The notes: a model not told the origin generated them from the sequence alone. DNA of 64,000 nucleotides from Streptomyces albireticuli (GCF_021228125.1 NZ_JAJQQS010000023.1:86082-150081); one strand, 5' to 3'; positions 17,664-26,557 are shown, counted from the stretch's first letter. Numbers and translations: made by a program.

Positions 17664-20021
17664 TCAGCCCCTCAGCGGCCCTTCGCACGTGAAGTCCGCC
17701 GTTCCCGCGGGGCGGTCCGACCAGAGGTCGACCTTGCCGAAGGAGCAGTTCATGTCGGCGAAGTTGTTGGTGCCCTTCTTCGTGCGGTCGAGGATGAAGT
17801 AGTCGACCGTCCCGGACATGTCCTTGAAGACCAGGTCGGGGCTGCCCGGGTCGCTCAGGTTGGCGGTGATGCGGCCGGCGCAGGTGAAGCGGGGGCGCTC
17901 CGGGGCCTCGTCCGAGCGGCATTCGGGCGTGATGCCGGTGGTGGCGTCGAAGGAGGCGCGGACCGTGGCGGGGTGGCCCGCGTCCAGGCCGTCGACGGGC
18001 GTGAACGAGGTGTCCGGCACGTAGAGGTCCTTGACCTTGGCGATCTGCTGGTCGAGGAAGGTGTCGTACGCGCGCTGCAGGCCGCTGTCCCGGCCGAGCC
18101 GGTCGCGCCAGGCGTCGAAGCCGGCGACGTCGTTCGCGCGGAGGTGACCGTACATCTCCTTGAGCAGCGCGGGGCGCTCGGTCCACAGGTACTCGAAGAA
18201 CGTGCCCGCGTAGGAGTAGAAGCGGAAGCCGTCCCGGTCGTACTCCGCGTGCAGCAGCTCGTAGACGCTCATGCGCGGTTTGGTGCCGCCCGCCGTGTCG
18301 TTGATGACGCTCTGGACCAGGGACTTGCGGACCTTGACGCCCTCGCCCCGGGTGGCGCCGTCGAAGAACTCGGCCGTGCCCTCGTCCATGGCGGTGGTGC
18401 GGTCGCCCTGGTACCACGGGCCCTCGCCGAAGGATCCGGGGACGGCCCAGCGGCCGTTGAGGTAGTGCGTGTACTCGTGCCGGAAGAGCTCCTCCAGCGT
18501 GAGCGTGGAGTCCTGGGGGACGCGCCGCTCGTAGGTGTAGAAGGTGGCGCCGTTCTCGATGTAGACGCCGCCGTTGTTCGTGCCCATGCCGGTCAGCAGC
18601 GGGTGGTAGACCTCGTAGTCGGCGCGGGAGGCGTACAGCACGATGTTGAGCGTGGTGTTGGTGTCGCCCGCCAGCGGCTGCTCGGTGCCCAGGACCCGGT
18701 GGAACTGCGCCTTTACCTGCTTGCTCGCGTAGTAGAGGCGGTCGACGGTGGCGCGGGGCAGGGCGGTGCGGACCTTGATGGCGCCCTTGTCGTACGTGTA
18801 GGTGGACGGGAAGACGCGGCGCTCGATGTCGGCCTTGCACACCCCGTACCGCTCGCAGGCGTCGAACTCGATCAGCCAGGTGACGACCTTGGCCCAGGGC
18901 TCGCTGCCCTCCCCGAAGTTGCCGGTCGTGGTGGCCAGCAGCCCGCCGAGATCGGCGGTGATCTGCCCCTTGAGCGCGTCGATCTGACCCATCCGCCCGT
19001 ACTCCCCGACGGCGTCGCGCACCACCCAGGCGTTGGACGTGCCCTTGAGGTGGGTGTAGTCGGCGAAGGCCTTGAAGGCCGCGCGGTAGGAGGCGTCGGC
19101 CGTGACGGCGGTGTGGAAGGCGGTGTCGTGGTTGCCCGGGTAGACGCCCAGGTAGTTGAGGGAGAGCGCGGCGAGCGCGGCGCCGGCCCAGGAGGTGTCC
19201 TTGGCGGTGTCGGGGTGCGCGGCGTCCATGGTGGCCAGGACGCGCTTGACGAGCGGCAGCTGGTGCTGGCGCAGCCCCGGGGCACTGGCCGCGTAGAGCG
19301 CCTCGCGCAGGGTCTCGGCGTTGGTGCGCGTCACGTCGAAGGTGCGCGAGGCGGTGCCGAAGGCGGACACCGCGCGGCGCATCGCCTCGACGGTCGGCGC
19401 GTCGGTGAGGTCGATCTCGCCGCGGGAGAAGTCGTGGTAGGCGACGGCGTGGAGGTAGGTGAACATCTCCAGCAGGTGACTGCCGTTCTTGCCGTCGTGC
19501 GCCGCGGCCAGGCTCTCGATCCGGCGGGAGACCGCTTGGACGTGCGGCCTCGACATGACCGGGACCAGCCGCTGGTCCCAGGTCCAGATGAGCGTGCGCA
19601 GGCAGCCGTCGGCGGTGACGGCCCGGTCGGCGAGGAAGTCGGCGAACTGCTCGGGGGAGAGGCGCGTGATGCCGTCGAGCGTGCACGGCACGGCGGTGCC
19701 GCCGAGGGTGGCGCGGGGCGGTACGGCCGTGGGCTTCGGCTCGGCGGTGAGAGCGCCGGGGACGCGGCCGTGCGTGAGGCCGCCGGGGGCGGTGGGGGAG
19801 GCGGCGGTCGGCTTGGGCGCGTTCGCCAGCCGGGTGACCTCGTCGAAGGGGTTGGGCGTGGGGGTGTCCTGCCGCACGCCCGCCGTCGGCGCGGAGGCTG
19901 ACGACCGAGGCGCGGGGGACGGGGAGTCCGCGTGGCCGGGCTGGACGGCGGTGGCGCAGAGCGCCGTCGCTATGGCGGCGGTGAGCAGGGATGCGCGCAG
20001 GGATCTGGAACGGGACGACAC
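17664..20021 (-). CDS. Secreted M9-family collagenase
   Basis: The GTG at 20021 is chosen because AGGAG lies 7-11 nt upstream and a signal peptide begins directly (LRASLLTAAIATALCATAV, cleaved near residue 31). The zinc site is HEYTH with His515, Glu516 and His519. The third ligand Glu547 (MDEGTAEFF) is exactly 32 residues after His515, as in clostridial ColG. Residues 130-400 match the helical activator domain preceding the peptidase domain. The tail after about 670 is a Cys-containing beta domain, with no recognisable PKD or collagen-binding repeats. Its product would be hydroxyproline-rich peptides, which fits the downstream hydroxyproline genes. The promoter region carries the shared operator at 20183. 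Confidence 0.92.
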   Translation of the reverse strand: MSSRSRSLRASLLTAAIATALCATAVQPGHADSPSPAPRSSASAPTAGVRQDTPTPNPFDEVTRLANAPKPTAASPTAPGGLTHGRVPGALTAEPKPTAVPPRATLGGTAVPCTLDGITRLSPEQFADFLADRAVTADGCLRTLIWTWDQRLVPVMSRPHVQAVSRRIESLAAAHDGKNGSHLLEMFTYLHAVAYHDFSRGEIDLTDAPTVEAMRRAVSAFGTASRTFDVTRTNAETLREALYAASAPGLRQHQLPLVKRVLATMDAAHPDTAKDTSWAGAALAALSLNYLGVYPGNHDTAFHTAVTADASYRAAFKAFADYTHLKGTSNAWVVRDAVGEYGRMGQIDALKGQITADLGGLLATTTGNFGEGSEPWAKVVTWLIEFDACERYGVCKADIERRVFPSTYTYDKGAIKVRTALPRATVDRLYYASKQVKAQFHRVLGTEQPLAGDTNTTLNIVLYASRADYEVYHPLLTGMGTNNGGVYIENGATFYTYERRVPQDSTLTLEELFRHEYTHYLNGRWAVPGSFGEGPWYQGDRTTAMDEGTAEFFDGATRGEGVKVRKSLVQSVINDTAGGTKPRMSVYELLHAEYDRDGFRFYSYAGTFFEYLWTERPALLKEMYGHLRANDVAGFDAWRDRLGRDSGLQRAYDTFLDQQIAKVKDLYVPDTSFTPVDGLDAGHPATVRASFDATTGITPECRSDEAPERPRFTCAGRITANLSDPGSPDLVFKDMSGTVDYFILDRTKKGTNNFADMNCSFGKVDLWSDRPAGTADFTCEGPLRG

Positions 20022-20182
20022 CGATGACTCCTGTGTGGGAGGTGTGGGTTGCCGTGCGCACGTGAAGTGAGGGCGTGCGCACGGCAACAGTGGAGGAAGT
20101 GGCGCAGAGGGTTGTTCAACTGCCGTTCGGCAGAAGGAACGTGGGGGTCTGCTGCTGCGTCATGTCATGTGTAACGTAGTAA

Positions 20183-20200
20183 TGTGAAATGGTACTGACA
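20183..20200 (-). promoter_or_regulatory. Shared operator copy 1 with collagenase promoter
   Basis: TGTGAAATGGTACTGACA on the + strand. On the - strand TTGTCA and TACGTT are separated by 17 nt, a good -35/-10 pair directed at the collagenase, so an operator here would overlap the promoter. The surrounding 31 nt are 27/31 identical to copy 2 at 20776-20806. Confidence 0.7.
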
Positions 20201-20212
20201 ACCCCTCAGGCA

Positions 20213-20473
20213 TCACGGGTTCTGCGGAACCGCGAAGTGGCAGGCCACCTCACGTGCCTCGCCCGGCAAGGTGATCCGCTCGCGCGTCCGCTCGGCGGCC
20301 GGGTCCGGCAGCGGCACCGCCGAGAGCAGGGCCCGCGTGTACGGATGGGCCGGGGCCGCGTACACCCGCTCCTTGTCGCCGACTTCGACGATCCGCCCCG
20401 GATACATCACGGCCACACGGTCACACACCCGCTTCACCACCGACAGGTCGTGGGCGATGAAGAGGTAGGCGAG
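20213..20473 (-). pseudogene. C-terminal fragment of OppF/DppF-type peptide ABC transporter ATPase
   Basis: The frame reads LFIAHDLSVVKRVCDRVAVM, the H-loop of an oligopeptide ABC ATPase. It is followed by PAHPYTRALLSAVPLPDP, the family's hallmark C-terminal motif. Walker A, the signature motif and Walker B are all absent, and the Cys-rich tail is broken (GEAREVACHFAVP), so only about 85 residues survive. Upstream sequence in the frame is unrelated. This is the remnant of a peptide importer that once sat between the collagenase and the peptidase. It lies next to a TnpB scar, which may mark the event that destroyed it. Confidence 0.75.
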
Positions 20474-20574
20474 CGTCGTCGCCGTCGTCGAGGCGGGGGA
20501 GCGAGTCGAGCGGCCCGCGGGTGTAAGGGTGACCCGGGTCGGCGAAGAGCCCATCGACAGGGGCCTGTTAGGCC

Positions 20575-20742
20575 GCCCGCCACGTGGCGAAGGAGAACCG
20601 CGATCACGAATGCTTCGAGTGCACCCGGTGCGGTTACGGTGATCACGCCGACCGGGTAGGCGCGCTCAATCTGCACTCAGGGCCGGGCCGGCCCGCTGCG
20701 CAGCGTCCTAGTCGCTGGCGTAGGAAACCTGTCACTCCGTGA
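20575..20742 (+). pseudogene. TnpB (IS200/IS605-type) C-terminal zinc-finger remnant
   Basis: The + frame from about 20581 reads HECFECTRCGYGDHADRVGALNL. This corresponds to the TnpB end CxxC...HADxNAAxN with Asp-to-Arg/Val drift. Only one Cys pair of the finger and the final helix survive, and the upstream RuvC domain is absent. It is a decayed scar, not an active nuclease or transposon. Confidence 0.65.
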
Positions 20743-20787
20743 ACAGTCGAACAGCTGGACGCTGAAATGTGACCCGTAACATAATAA

Positions 20788-20805
20788 TGTGAAATTGCAC
20801 TGACA
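20788..20805 (+). promoter_or_regulatory. Shared operator copy 2 upstream of the M24 peptidase
   Basis: TGTGAAATTGCACTGACA, 47 bp before the peptidase start. A + promoter TGGACG-N18-CATAAT (20756-20785) abuts it. A - promoter TTGTCA-N17-TATGTT overlaps it and points at the dead ABC fragment, suggesting that the site once controlled divergent peptidase and importer genes. Confidence 0.7.
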
Positions 20806-20851
20806 AGGTGTCAATCGGTCCGTTACCCACCTGTGTCCGAGGGGGAGTCCC

Positions 20852-22222
20852 GTGCACGAACCCGCGGTCGCCGCGATCCGTACGGTCAGTCATGACCTGC
20901 CGGTCTCGGCCGAGTTCGAGGCGTTCATGGCGAACGGCTGGGCGGCGACACCACTGCCCGCCGACATCCGGCTGCCCGTGGCCGGCCTCGCCGCGGCGCG
21001 CCGCGCGAAGCTGTCGGCGCGCTTTCCCGGCGAGCGGCTGATCGTGCCCGCGGGCGAGTTCAAGGTCCGCTCCAACGACTGCGACCACCGCTTCCGCCCG
21101 CACAGCGCCTACGCCTGGCTGACCGGACTGACCGGTGAGGACCAGGCCGGTCACGTGCTGGTCCTGGAGCCCGACGGCCCGCACCGGCACGAGGCGGTGC
21201 TGTACGTACGGCCGCGGTCACCGCGCGCCGGCGAGGAGTTCTACCGCGACCGGCGCTACGGCGAGTTCTGGGTCGGCCGTCGCCCCGACCTCGCCGAGGC
21301 CGAGCGCATGACCGGCATCCGCTGCGCGCGCCGGGGGGAGTACGACCGGCTGCCGCCGGGCCGCGACGCGTCCGGCGACCGCGAACTCGCCGCGGCCCTC
21401 AGCGAACTGCGCCTGGTCAAGGACGCCTGGGAGGTCGAGCAGCTGCGGCTGGCCGTGGACCACACCACCGCCGGCTTCGAGGACGTCGTGCGGGCCCTGC
21501 CCCGCGCCCTCGCCCACCCGCGCGGCGAGCGGTGGATCGAGGGCGTCTTCGGCCTGCGCGCCCGCACCGAGGGCAACGGCCCCGGCTACGAGACCATCGC
21601 GGCCTCCGGCGCGCACGCGTGCGTCCTGCACTGGATACGCAACGACGGCCGCCTCGACCCCCGCGAACTCCTCCTCTTGGACGCGGGCGTGGAGACGGAC
21701 ACCCTCTACACCGCGGACATCACCCGCACCCTGCCGCTCTCCGGGCGCTTCTCGCCCGTCCAGCGACAGGTCTACGAACTGGTCCTCGCTGCCCAGGACG
21801 CGGGCATGGCCGCCCTCAAGCCGGGGGCGAGCTTCCGCGACTTCCACCGGGCCGGCATGCGGGTCATCGCCGAAGGGCTCGCCGAGTGGGGCGTGCTCAA
21901 GAGCGCCGAAGGCGACTTCCACCGCCGGTACACGCTGTGCAGCAGCGGCCACATGCTCGGCCTGGACGTCCACGACTGCGCCCAGGCGCGGGCGGACGCC
22001 TACCTCGACGGCGTTTTGGAGGAGGGGCAGGTCCTCACCGTCGAGCCCGGCCTCTACCTCCAGCCCGACGACGAGACGCTCCCGGCCGAACTGCGCGGCA
22101 TCGGCGTGCGGATCGAGGACGACCTGGTGATCACCGCCGGCGGGGCCCGGCTCATGTCGCACGCGCTGCCCCGCACGCCCGACGCCGTCGAGGCGTGGAT
22201 GGGTGAACTTCTCGAAGGATAG
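20852..22222 (+). CDS. Aminopeptidase P / Xaa-Pro peptidase (M24B)
   Basis: The GTG at 20852 follows GGGGGAG. It has an N-terminal creatinase-like domain and a C-terminal pita-bread fold with all five dinuclear-metal ligands: Asp277 (LLLLDAG), Asp289 (TADITRT), His367 (SSGHMLGLDVHD), Glu398 (LTVEPG) and Glu422 (GVRIEDD). The family removes N-terminal residues preceding proline or hydroxyproline, the bond that protects collagen peptides from other peptidases. At 456 aa it has the usual length for PepP-type enzymes. It is cytoplasmic, with no signal peptide. The operator 47 bp upstream links it to the hydroxyproline operon that starts 69 bp after its stop. Confidence 0.92.
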   Translation: MHEPAVAAIRTVSHDLPVSAEFEAFMANGWAATPLPADIRLPVAGLAAARRAKLSARFPGERLIVPAGEFKVRSNDCDHRFRPHSAYAWLTGLTGEDQAGHVLVLEPDGPHRHEAVLYVRPRSPRAGEEFYRDRRYGEFWVGRRPDLAEAERMTGIRCARRGEYDRLPPGRDASGDRELAAALSELRLVKDAWEVEQLRLAVDHTTAGFEDVVRALPRALAHPRGERWIEGVFGLRARTEGNGPGYETIAASGAHACVLHWIRNDGRLDPRELLLLDAGVETDTLYTADITRTLPLSGRFSPVQRQVYELVLAAQDAGMAALKPGASFRDFHRAGMRVIAEGLAEWGVLKSAEGDFHRRYTLCSSGHMLGLDVHDCAQARADAYLDGVLEEGQVLTVEPGLYLQPDDETLPAELRGIGVRIEDDLVITAGGARLMSHALPRTPDAVEAWMGELLEG

Positions 22223-22255
22223 GGAAAGCGTCAACCACGAGGTACGGACGGGCTC

Positions 22256-22291
22256 TTGGCAGCGACAGTGCAATGTGAAATATTACTGACG
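22256..22291 (+). promoter_or_regulatory. Promoter plus shared operator copy 3 overlapping the start codon
   Basis: TTGGCA (22256-22261) and AATATT (22279-22284) are 17 nt apart. The operator TGTGAAATATTACTGACG (22274-22291) covers the -10 and reaches the GTG at 22291. With no ribosome site before the start and the predicted transcript start at about 22291, the operon mRNA is probably leaderless. Confidence 0.6.
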
Positions 22292-23442
22292 TGCTCATGA
22301 GCAACTCCTCCTCGGACGTCATCGTCGTCGGAGCGGGTGTCGTCGGCGCCGCCTGCGCCTACTACGCGGCCCGCGCCGGCCTCGCCGTCACCGTGGTCGA
22401 CCGCGGCCCCGTCGCGGGCGGGACCACGGGCGCCGGCGAGGGAAACCTCCTGGTCTCCGACAAGGAACCCGGCCCCGAGCTCGAACTGGCCCTGCTCTCC
22501 ACGAGGTTGTGGAGCGATCTGGCGGACGAGCTCCCGGCCCGGATCGAGTACGAGGCCAAGGGCGGCCTCGTCGTCGCCTCCGACGCCTCCGGCCTGGCCG
22601 CGCTGCGGAAGCTCGCCGCCGCCCAGGCCGGGGCAGGCGTCACGGCCGAGGAGGTCCCGGCCGACCGGCTGCGCGATCTGGAGCCGCACCTGGCCCCCGG
22701 CCTCGGAGGCGGCTTCCGCTATCCGCAGGACGCCCAGGTCCAGCCCGCCCTCGCCGCCGCCCACCTGCTGCGGGCCTCCGGGGCGAGGGTGCGCACCGGA
22801 GAGGAGGTCACCGCCGTCCTCACGGGGGCGAACGGCCGGGTGCGGGGCGTCCGTACGGCGGCCGGCGAGCTGCGCGCCCCGTTCGTCGTCAACGCCGCCG
22901 GCACCTGGGGCGGCGAAGTGGCCCGGCTCGCCGGCGGACACCTGCCCGTACTGCCCCGGCGGGGCTTCGTCCTCGTCACCGAACCGCTGCCACGCGTGGT
23001 GCGGCACAAGGTCTACGCGGCCGACTACGTCGCCGACGTCGCCAGCGGCTCGGCCGCGTTGCAGACCTCCGCCGTGGTCGAGGGCACCCCGGCGGGCCCG
23101 GTCCTGATCGGCGCCAGCCGCGAACGGGTCGGCTTCGACCGCGCCCTGTCCGCGGAGGTGCTCCGGCGCCTCGCCGCCCAGGCCACGGCCCTGTTCCCGG
23201 TGCTGGCCGGAGTGCGGGTCCTGCGCACGTACGCCGGATTCCGTCCGTACCTGCCCGACCACCTGCCCGCCATCGGCCCCGACCCCCGCGTCCCCGGGCT
23301 GCTGCACGCCTGCGGTCACGAGGGCGCGGGGATCGGGCTCGCCCCCGCCACCGGCCTCGCCGTCGCCCGGCAGATGACGGGAGGTCAACCCCCGCTCGAC
23401 CTCGGCCCCTTCAGCCCCGGCCGCTTCGCACCGGCCGATTGA
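22291..23442 (+). CDS. FAD oxidoreductase, D-hydroxyproline dehydrogenase beta-type subunit (DadA-like)
   Basis: DAO-family flavoprotein. The GxGxxG motif is VIVVGAGVVGAACAYYAA at about residues 10-27, and the C-terminal FAD motif is HEGAGIGLAPATGLAVA. At 383 aa it matches the small FAD subunits of three-part amino-acid/opine dehydrogenases (HcnC/OoxB type). The start is GTG 22291 or ATG 22297, with no Shine-Dalgarno. The next two genes encode the 2Fe-2S and NAD/FAD subunits, completing the heteromer expected to oxidise cis-4-hydroxy-D-proline to pyrroline-4-hydroxy-2-carboxylate. The substrate assignment rests on the operon. Confidence 0.85.
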   Translation: MLMSNSSSDVIVVGAGVVGAACAYYAARAGLAVTVVDRGPVAGGTTGAGEGNLLVSDKEPGPELELALLSTRLWSDLADELPARIEYEAKGGLVVASDASGLAALRKLAAAQAGAGVTAEEVPADRLRDLEPHLAPGLGGGFRYPQDAQVQPALAAAHLLRASGARVRTGEEVTAVLTGANGRVRGVRTAAGELRAPFVVNAAGTWGGEVARLAGGHLPVLPRRGFVLVTEPLPRVVRHKVYAADYVADVASGSAALQTSAVVEGTPAGPVLIGASRERVGFDRALSAEVLRRLAAQATALFPVLAGVRVLRTYAGFRPYLPDHLPAIGPDPRVPGLLHACGHEGAGIGLAPATGLAVARQMTGGQPPLDLGPFSPGRFAPAD

Positions 23443-23511
23443 ACCCCCGCCGCCCGACCCCCGTTCCGTGCCCGCCCGCCGGCCCGCACCGTCCCGAGAG
23501 GAGGCCCGCAC

Positions 23512-23826
23512 ATGGCCCGTACCCCCGCCGACCTGGTCAGGGCGGACCCCGACCCGCCCTTCGAGATCACCTTCGACGGCCGTACGGTCACCGCCCTGCC
23601 CGGCCAGTCCGTCGCCGCCGCCCTGTGGGCGGCGGGCATCCTCGCCTGGCGCACCACCCGGCACGGCGGCCGCCCGCGCGGCGCCTTCTGCGGCATCGGG
23701 CAGTGCTACGACTGCCTCGCCACCGTCAACGGCGAGCCCAACCGCCGGGCCTGCCTGGTGCCCGCGCGGCCCGGGGACGCGATCACCACCCAGGAGGGAC
23801 ACGGCCGTGCCGGGCTCGCCGTCTGA
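23512..23826 (+). CDS. [2Fe-2S] ferredoxin-like subunit of the D-hydroxyproline dehydrogenase
   Basis: The ATG follows GAGGAGG. This 104-aa protein holds the plant-type cluster motif C60-GIGQ-C65-YD-C68 with the fourth Cys at C81 (RRACLV). It matches the small subunit (HcnA/SoxA N-terminal type) of three-subunit dehydrogenases, passing electrons between the two flavoprotein subunits. Its 3' end overlaps the next gene's GTG by 20 nt, so the subunits are probably made in fixed ratio. Confidence 0.9.
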   Translation: MARTPADLVRADPDPPFEITFDGRTVTALPGQSVAAALWAAGILAWRTTRHGGRPRGAFCGIGQCYDCLATVNGEPNRRACLVPARPGDAITTQEGHGRAGLAV

Positions 23827-25528
23827 ACCGTACGACCTCGCCGTGATCGGCGCGGGCCCCGCCGGCCTCGCCGGGGCCGCCACCGCCGCCCGGCTCGGCC
23901 TGTCCGTCGCCGTCCTGGACGCCGCCGCGCAGGCGGGCGGCCAGTACTTCCGCCACCCCGCCCCGGGCCTGGGCGCCGCCCGCCCGGAGGCCCTCCACCA
24001 CGACTGGGCCGCCTTCACCGAGCTGCGCCGGCGCTTCGAGGCGAGCGGGGCCGCGCACCTGGCCGGACACCACGTGTGGGCCGTCATGCGGCGGGACGAA
24101 GGGCTGTGGAGCGTGCACGCGCTCGTGGGCGAGGACGGCGGCGAGGGCGCCGGTCACGGGGGTGGCACGGCCTTCGGCAGGGGAGGCGGCCTCGCCGATG
24201 GAGGCCGGGGCGGCGCGGGTGCCGATGGCGCGACCGCCCCCGGAGCGGGCGGTGGTGGGATGCCGCGCGGGGGCGGCCGGGGAGCCGGTGGCGCTCGTGG
24301 CCACGACGGCGCGGGCGCCGGCGTCGGTCCGGTCACCCGTGATGGCCGGGGAGCCGGTGCCCGCGCCGACGCCGTCAGCGGTCGCGAAGGCCCCGCCTCG
24401 GCAGGTGCCGGCGACGAGCGCACCGTACGCCTGCACGCCCGCGCCGTCCTCTTCGCCACCGGAGCCTCCGAGCGTCACCTGCCCTTCCCCGGCTGGACCC
24501 TGCCCGGCGTCGTCGGCGCAGGCGGCGCCCAGGCCATGCTGAAGTCCGGGCTCGTCCTGCCCGGACGGCGGATCGTCGTCGCGGGCAGCGGGCCGCTCCT
24601 CCTCGCCGTCGCCTCCACGCTCGCCGCCGCCGGCGCCCGGGTCCCCGCCGTGGCGGAGGCCGCCGGCTACGTCGGCTACGCCCGCAGCCCGCGCACCCTC
24701 GCGGCCAACCCCCACAAGCTCCTCGAAGCCGCCGTCCACGGCACGGCACTCCTGCGCCACCGCGTCCCGCTGCACACCCGCAGCGCGGTCACCGAGGCGC
24801 ACGGCACCGACCGCGTCGAGGCCGTCACCGTCTCCCGGCTCGACCGTGACTGGCGCCCCGTGCCCGGCACGGGCCGCCGCATCGCCTGCGACGCCCTGGC
24901 CGTGGGCCACGGGCTCGCGCCGCAGACCGAGCTGGCCACCGGACTCGGCTGCGCGACCCGCCGTGTGCCCGACGGCACGCACGCCCTCGTCCTGGACGGC
25001 CTCCAGGAGACCTCGGTGCCCGGCCTGTGGGCCGCCGGAGAGGCAGGCGGGACCGGCGGCTGGGAACTCGCCCGCGTCGAGGGCGAGCTGGCGGGCATCG
25101 CGGTGGCCGCCCGGCTGCGGGCGCTCCCCGCGCTCACCCGCGGCAGACGCGTACGGGACCTGGCCCGGCGCCGCGACCGCACGCGCGCCTTCGCCGACGC
25201 CATGGCCACCACCCACGCCCCCGGCCACGGCTGGACCGCGTGGCTCGACGACGACACCGACGTCTGCCGCTGCGAGGAGGTGACCGCCGGGAGCGTCCGC
25301 GAGGCCGTCACCGGCCTCGGCGCCCGGGACGCCCGGACCGTCAAGCTCCTCACCCGGGCCGGCATGGGCTGGTGCCAGGGCCGGATGTGCGGCGCGGCCG
25401 TGGCCTGCCTCGCGGCGTCCGGTACGGCGCGGGGGACCGTACCGCCGTCCGCCGAGCGCAGGCCGCTCGCCGTGCCCGTACCGCTGGGCTCCCTCGCCGC
25501 CGGCCCCGAGGAACCCGGGGACGCCTGA
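23807..25528 (+). CDS. FAD/NAD(P)-binding alpha subunit of the D-hydroxyproline dehydrogenase, with a Gly-rich insert
   Basis: The GTG at 23807 has caggagg 8-14 nt upstream. A nucleotide-binding motif lies near residue 14 (LAVIGAGPAGLAGAA), with a second Rossmann motif further on (IVVAGSGPLLLAVA). The C-terminal BFD-like [2Fe-2S] site has Cys487, Cys489 (CRCEEV), Cys523 and Cys528 (WCQGRMC). This is the large-subunit (HcnB/OoxA) architecture. Residues 110-204 are an unusual glycine/alanine-rich, low-complexity insert between a normal beta strand (LWSVHALV) and the continuation VRLHARAVLFATGASE. The insert is in frame, so the enzyme may tolerate it as a surface loop. Confidence 0.88.
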   Translation: MPGSPSEPYDLAVIGAGPAGLAGAATAARLGLSVAVLDAAAQAGGQYFRHPAPGLGAARPEALHHDWAAFTELRRRFEASGAAHLAGHHVWAVMRRDEGLWSVHALVGEDGGEGAGHGGGTAFGRGGGLADGGRGGAGADGATAPGAGGGGMPRGGGRGAGGARGHDGAGAGVGPVTRDGRGAGARADAVSGREGPASAGAGDERTVRLHARAVLFATGASERHLPFPGWTLPGVVGAGGAQAMLKSGLVLPGRRIVVAGSGPLLLAVASTLAAAGARVPAVAEAAGYVGYARSPRTLAANPHKLLEAAVHGTALLRHRVPLHTRSAVTEAHGTDRVEAVTVSRLDRDWRPVPGTGRRIACDALAVGHGLAPQTELATGLGCATRRVPDGTHALVLDGLQETSVPGLWAAGEAGGTGGWELARVEGELAGIAVAARLRALPALTRGRRVRDLARRRDRTRAFADAMATTHAPGHGWTAWLDDDTDVCRCEEVTAGSVREAVTGLGARDARTVKLLTRAGMGWCQGRMCGAAVACLAASGTARGTVPPSAERRPLAVPVPLGSLAAGPEEPGDA

Positions 25529-25588
25529 ACCACCGCACCGTCCACGATCGCGTACGTCCTGCACAGAGCCATAGAAGGGTTGACCGGT

Positions 25589-26497
25589 ATGACCACCTCC
25601 TCCTGGACCCCCGACCGCCCCTGGCGCGGCATCATGGTCGCCACCGCGCTCCCGCTGCGCGCGGACCTCTCCGTCGACCACGACGCCTACGCCGCGCACG
25701 TCCGGTGGCTCCTGGACAACGGCTGCGACGGAGTCGTCCCCAACGGCTCCCTGGGCGAGTACCAGACCCTCACCGCCGAGGAACGCTCCCGCGTGGTGCG
25801 CACCGCCGTCGAAGCGGCGGGCGACGGGGCACGCGTGATGCCCGGTGTCGCCGCCTACGGCGGCACCGAGGCACGACGCTGGGCCGAGGAGGCCGCCGAG
25901 GCCGGCTGCGGCTCCGTGCTGCTGCTGCCGCCCAACGCCTACCGCGCCGACGAACCGGCCGTACGCGCCCATTACGCCGAGGTCGCCCGGGCCGGCCTGC
26001 CCGTCGTCGCCTACAACAACCCCGTCGACACCAAGGTCGACCTCACCCCCGCCCTGCTGGCCCGGCTGCACGCCGAAGGCGGTGTCGTGGCCGTCAAGGA
26101 GTACAGCGGGGACGTCCGGCGCGCCTACGAGACAGCCGAACTCGCCCCCGAGCTGGACCTGCTGATCGGCGCCGACGACGTCCTGCTCGAACTCGCCGTC
26201 GCCGGGGCGGTCGGCTGGATCGCCGGCTACCCCAACGCCTTCCCCGCCACGTGCGCCCGGCTCTACCGCGCCGCCGTCGCCGGTGACCTGGAGACGGCCC
26301 TGCCCCTCTACCGCTCGCTGCACCCGCTCCTGCGCTGGGACTCGAAGACCGAGTTCGTACAGGCCATCAAGCTCTCCATGGACATCACCGGACACCACGG
26401 CGGCCCCACCCGCCCGCCGCGCCTCCCGCTCACGGGCGAGACCGAGGCCGCGGTGCGCGCCGCCACGGAGAAGGCCGTCGCCGACGGACACCACTGA
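25589..26497 (+). CDS. DHDPS-family deaminase, probable pyrroline-4-hydroxy-2-carboxylate deaminase
   Basis: The ATG at 25589 has GAAGGG about 9 nt upstream. It is a TIM-barrel of the dihydrodipicolinate synthase/N-acetylneuraminate lyase family with the Schiff-base Lys170 (VVAVKEYSGD) and Tyr142 (VVAYNNPVD). The GSLGEY loop at about 53-58 replaces the GTTGE of DapA, as in hydroxyproline-pathway deaminases. In this operon it should convert pyrroline-4-hydroxy-2-carboxylate to alpha-ketoglutarate semialdehyde with loss of ammonia. It lies between the dehydrogenase subunits and the epimerase, with 60-bp gaps on each side. Confidence 0.88.
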   Translation: MTTSSWTPDRPWRGIMVATALPLRADLSVDHDAYAAHVRWLLDNGCDGVVPNGSLGEYQTLTAEERSRVVRTAVEAAGDGARVMPGVAAYGGTEARRWAEEAAEAGCGSVLLLPPNAYRADEPAVRAHYAEVARAGLPVVAYNNPVDTKVDLTPALLARLHAEGGVVAVKEYSGDVRRAYETAELAPELDLLIGADDVLLELAVAGAVGWIAGYPNAFPATCARLYRAAVAGDLETALPLYRSLHPLLRWDSKTEFVQAIKLSMDITGHHGGPTRPPRLPLTGETEAAVRAATEKAVADGHH

Positions 26498-26557
26498 CCT
26501 CCGCCCTCACTTTTCCCTCTACCGCATCCTTCCCGCTGTCCGAAGGAAAGGACAACC

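Noticed and set aside
20575..20742. Active TnpB/IS element or CRISPR-related nuclease
   Set aside because: Only a C-terminal zinc-finger fragment remains, with no RuvC domain or terminal repeats.
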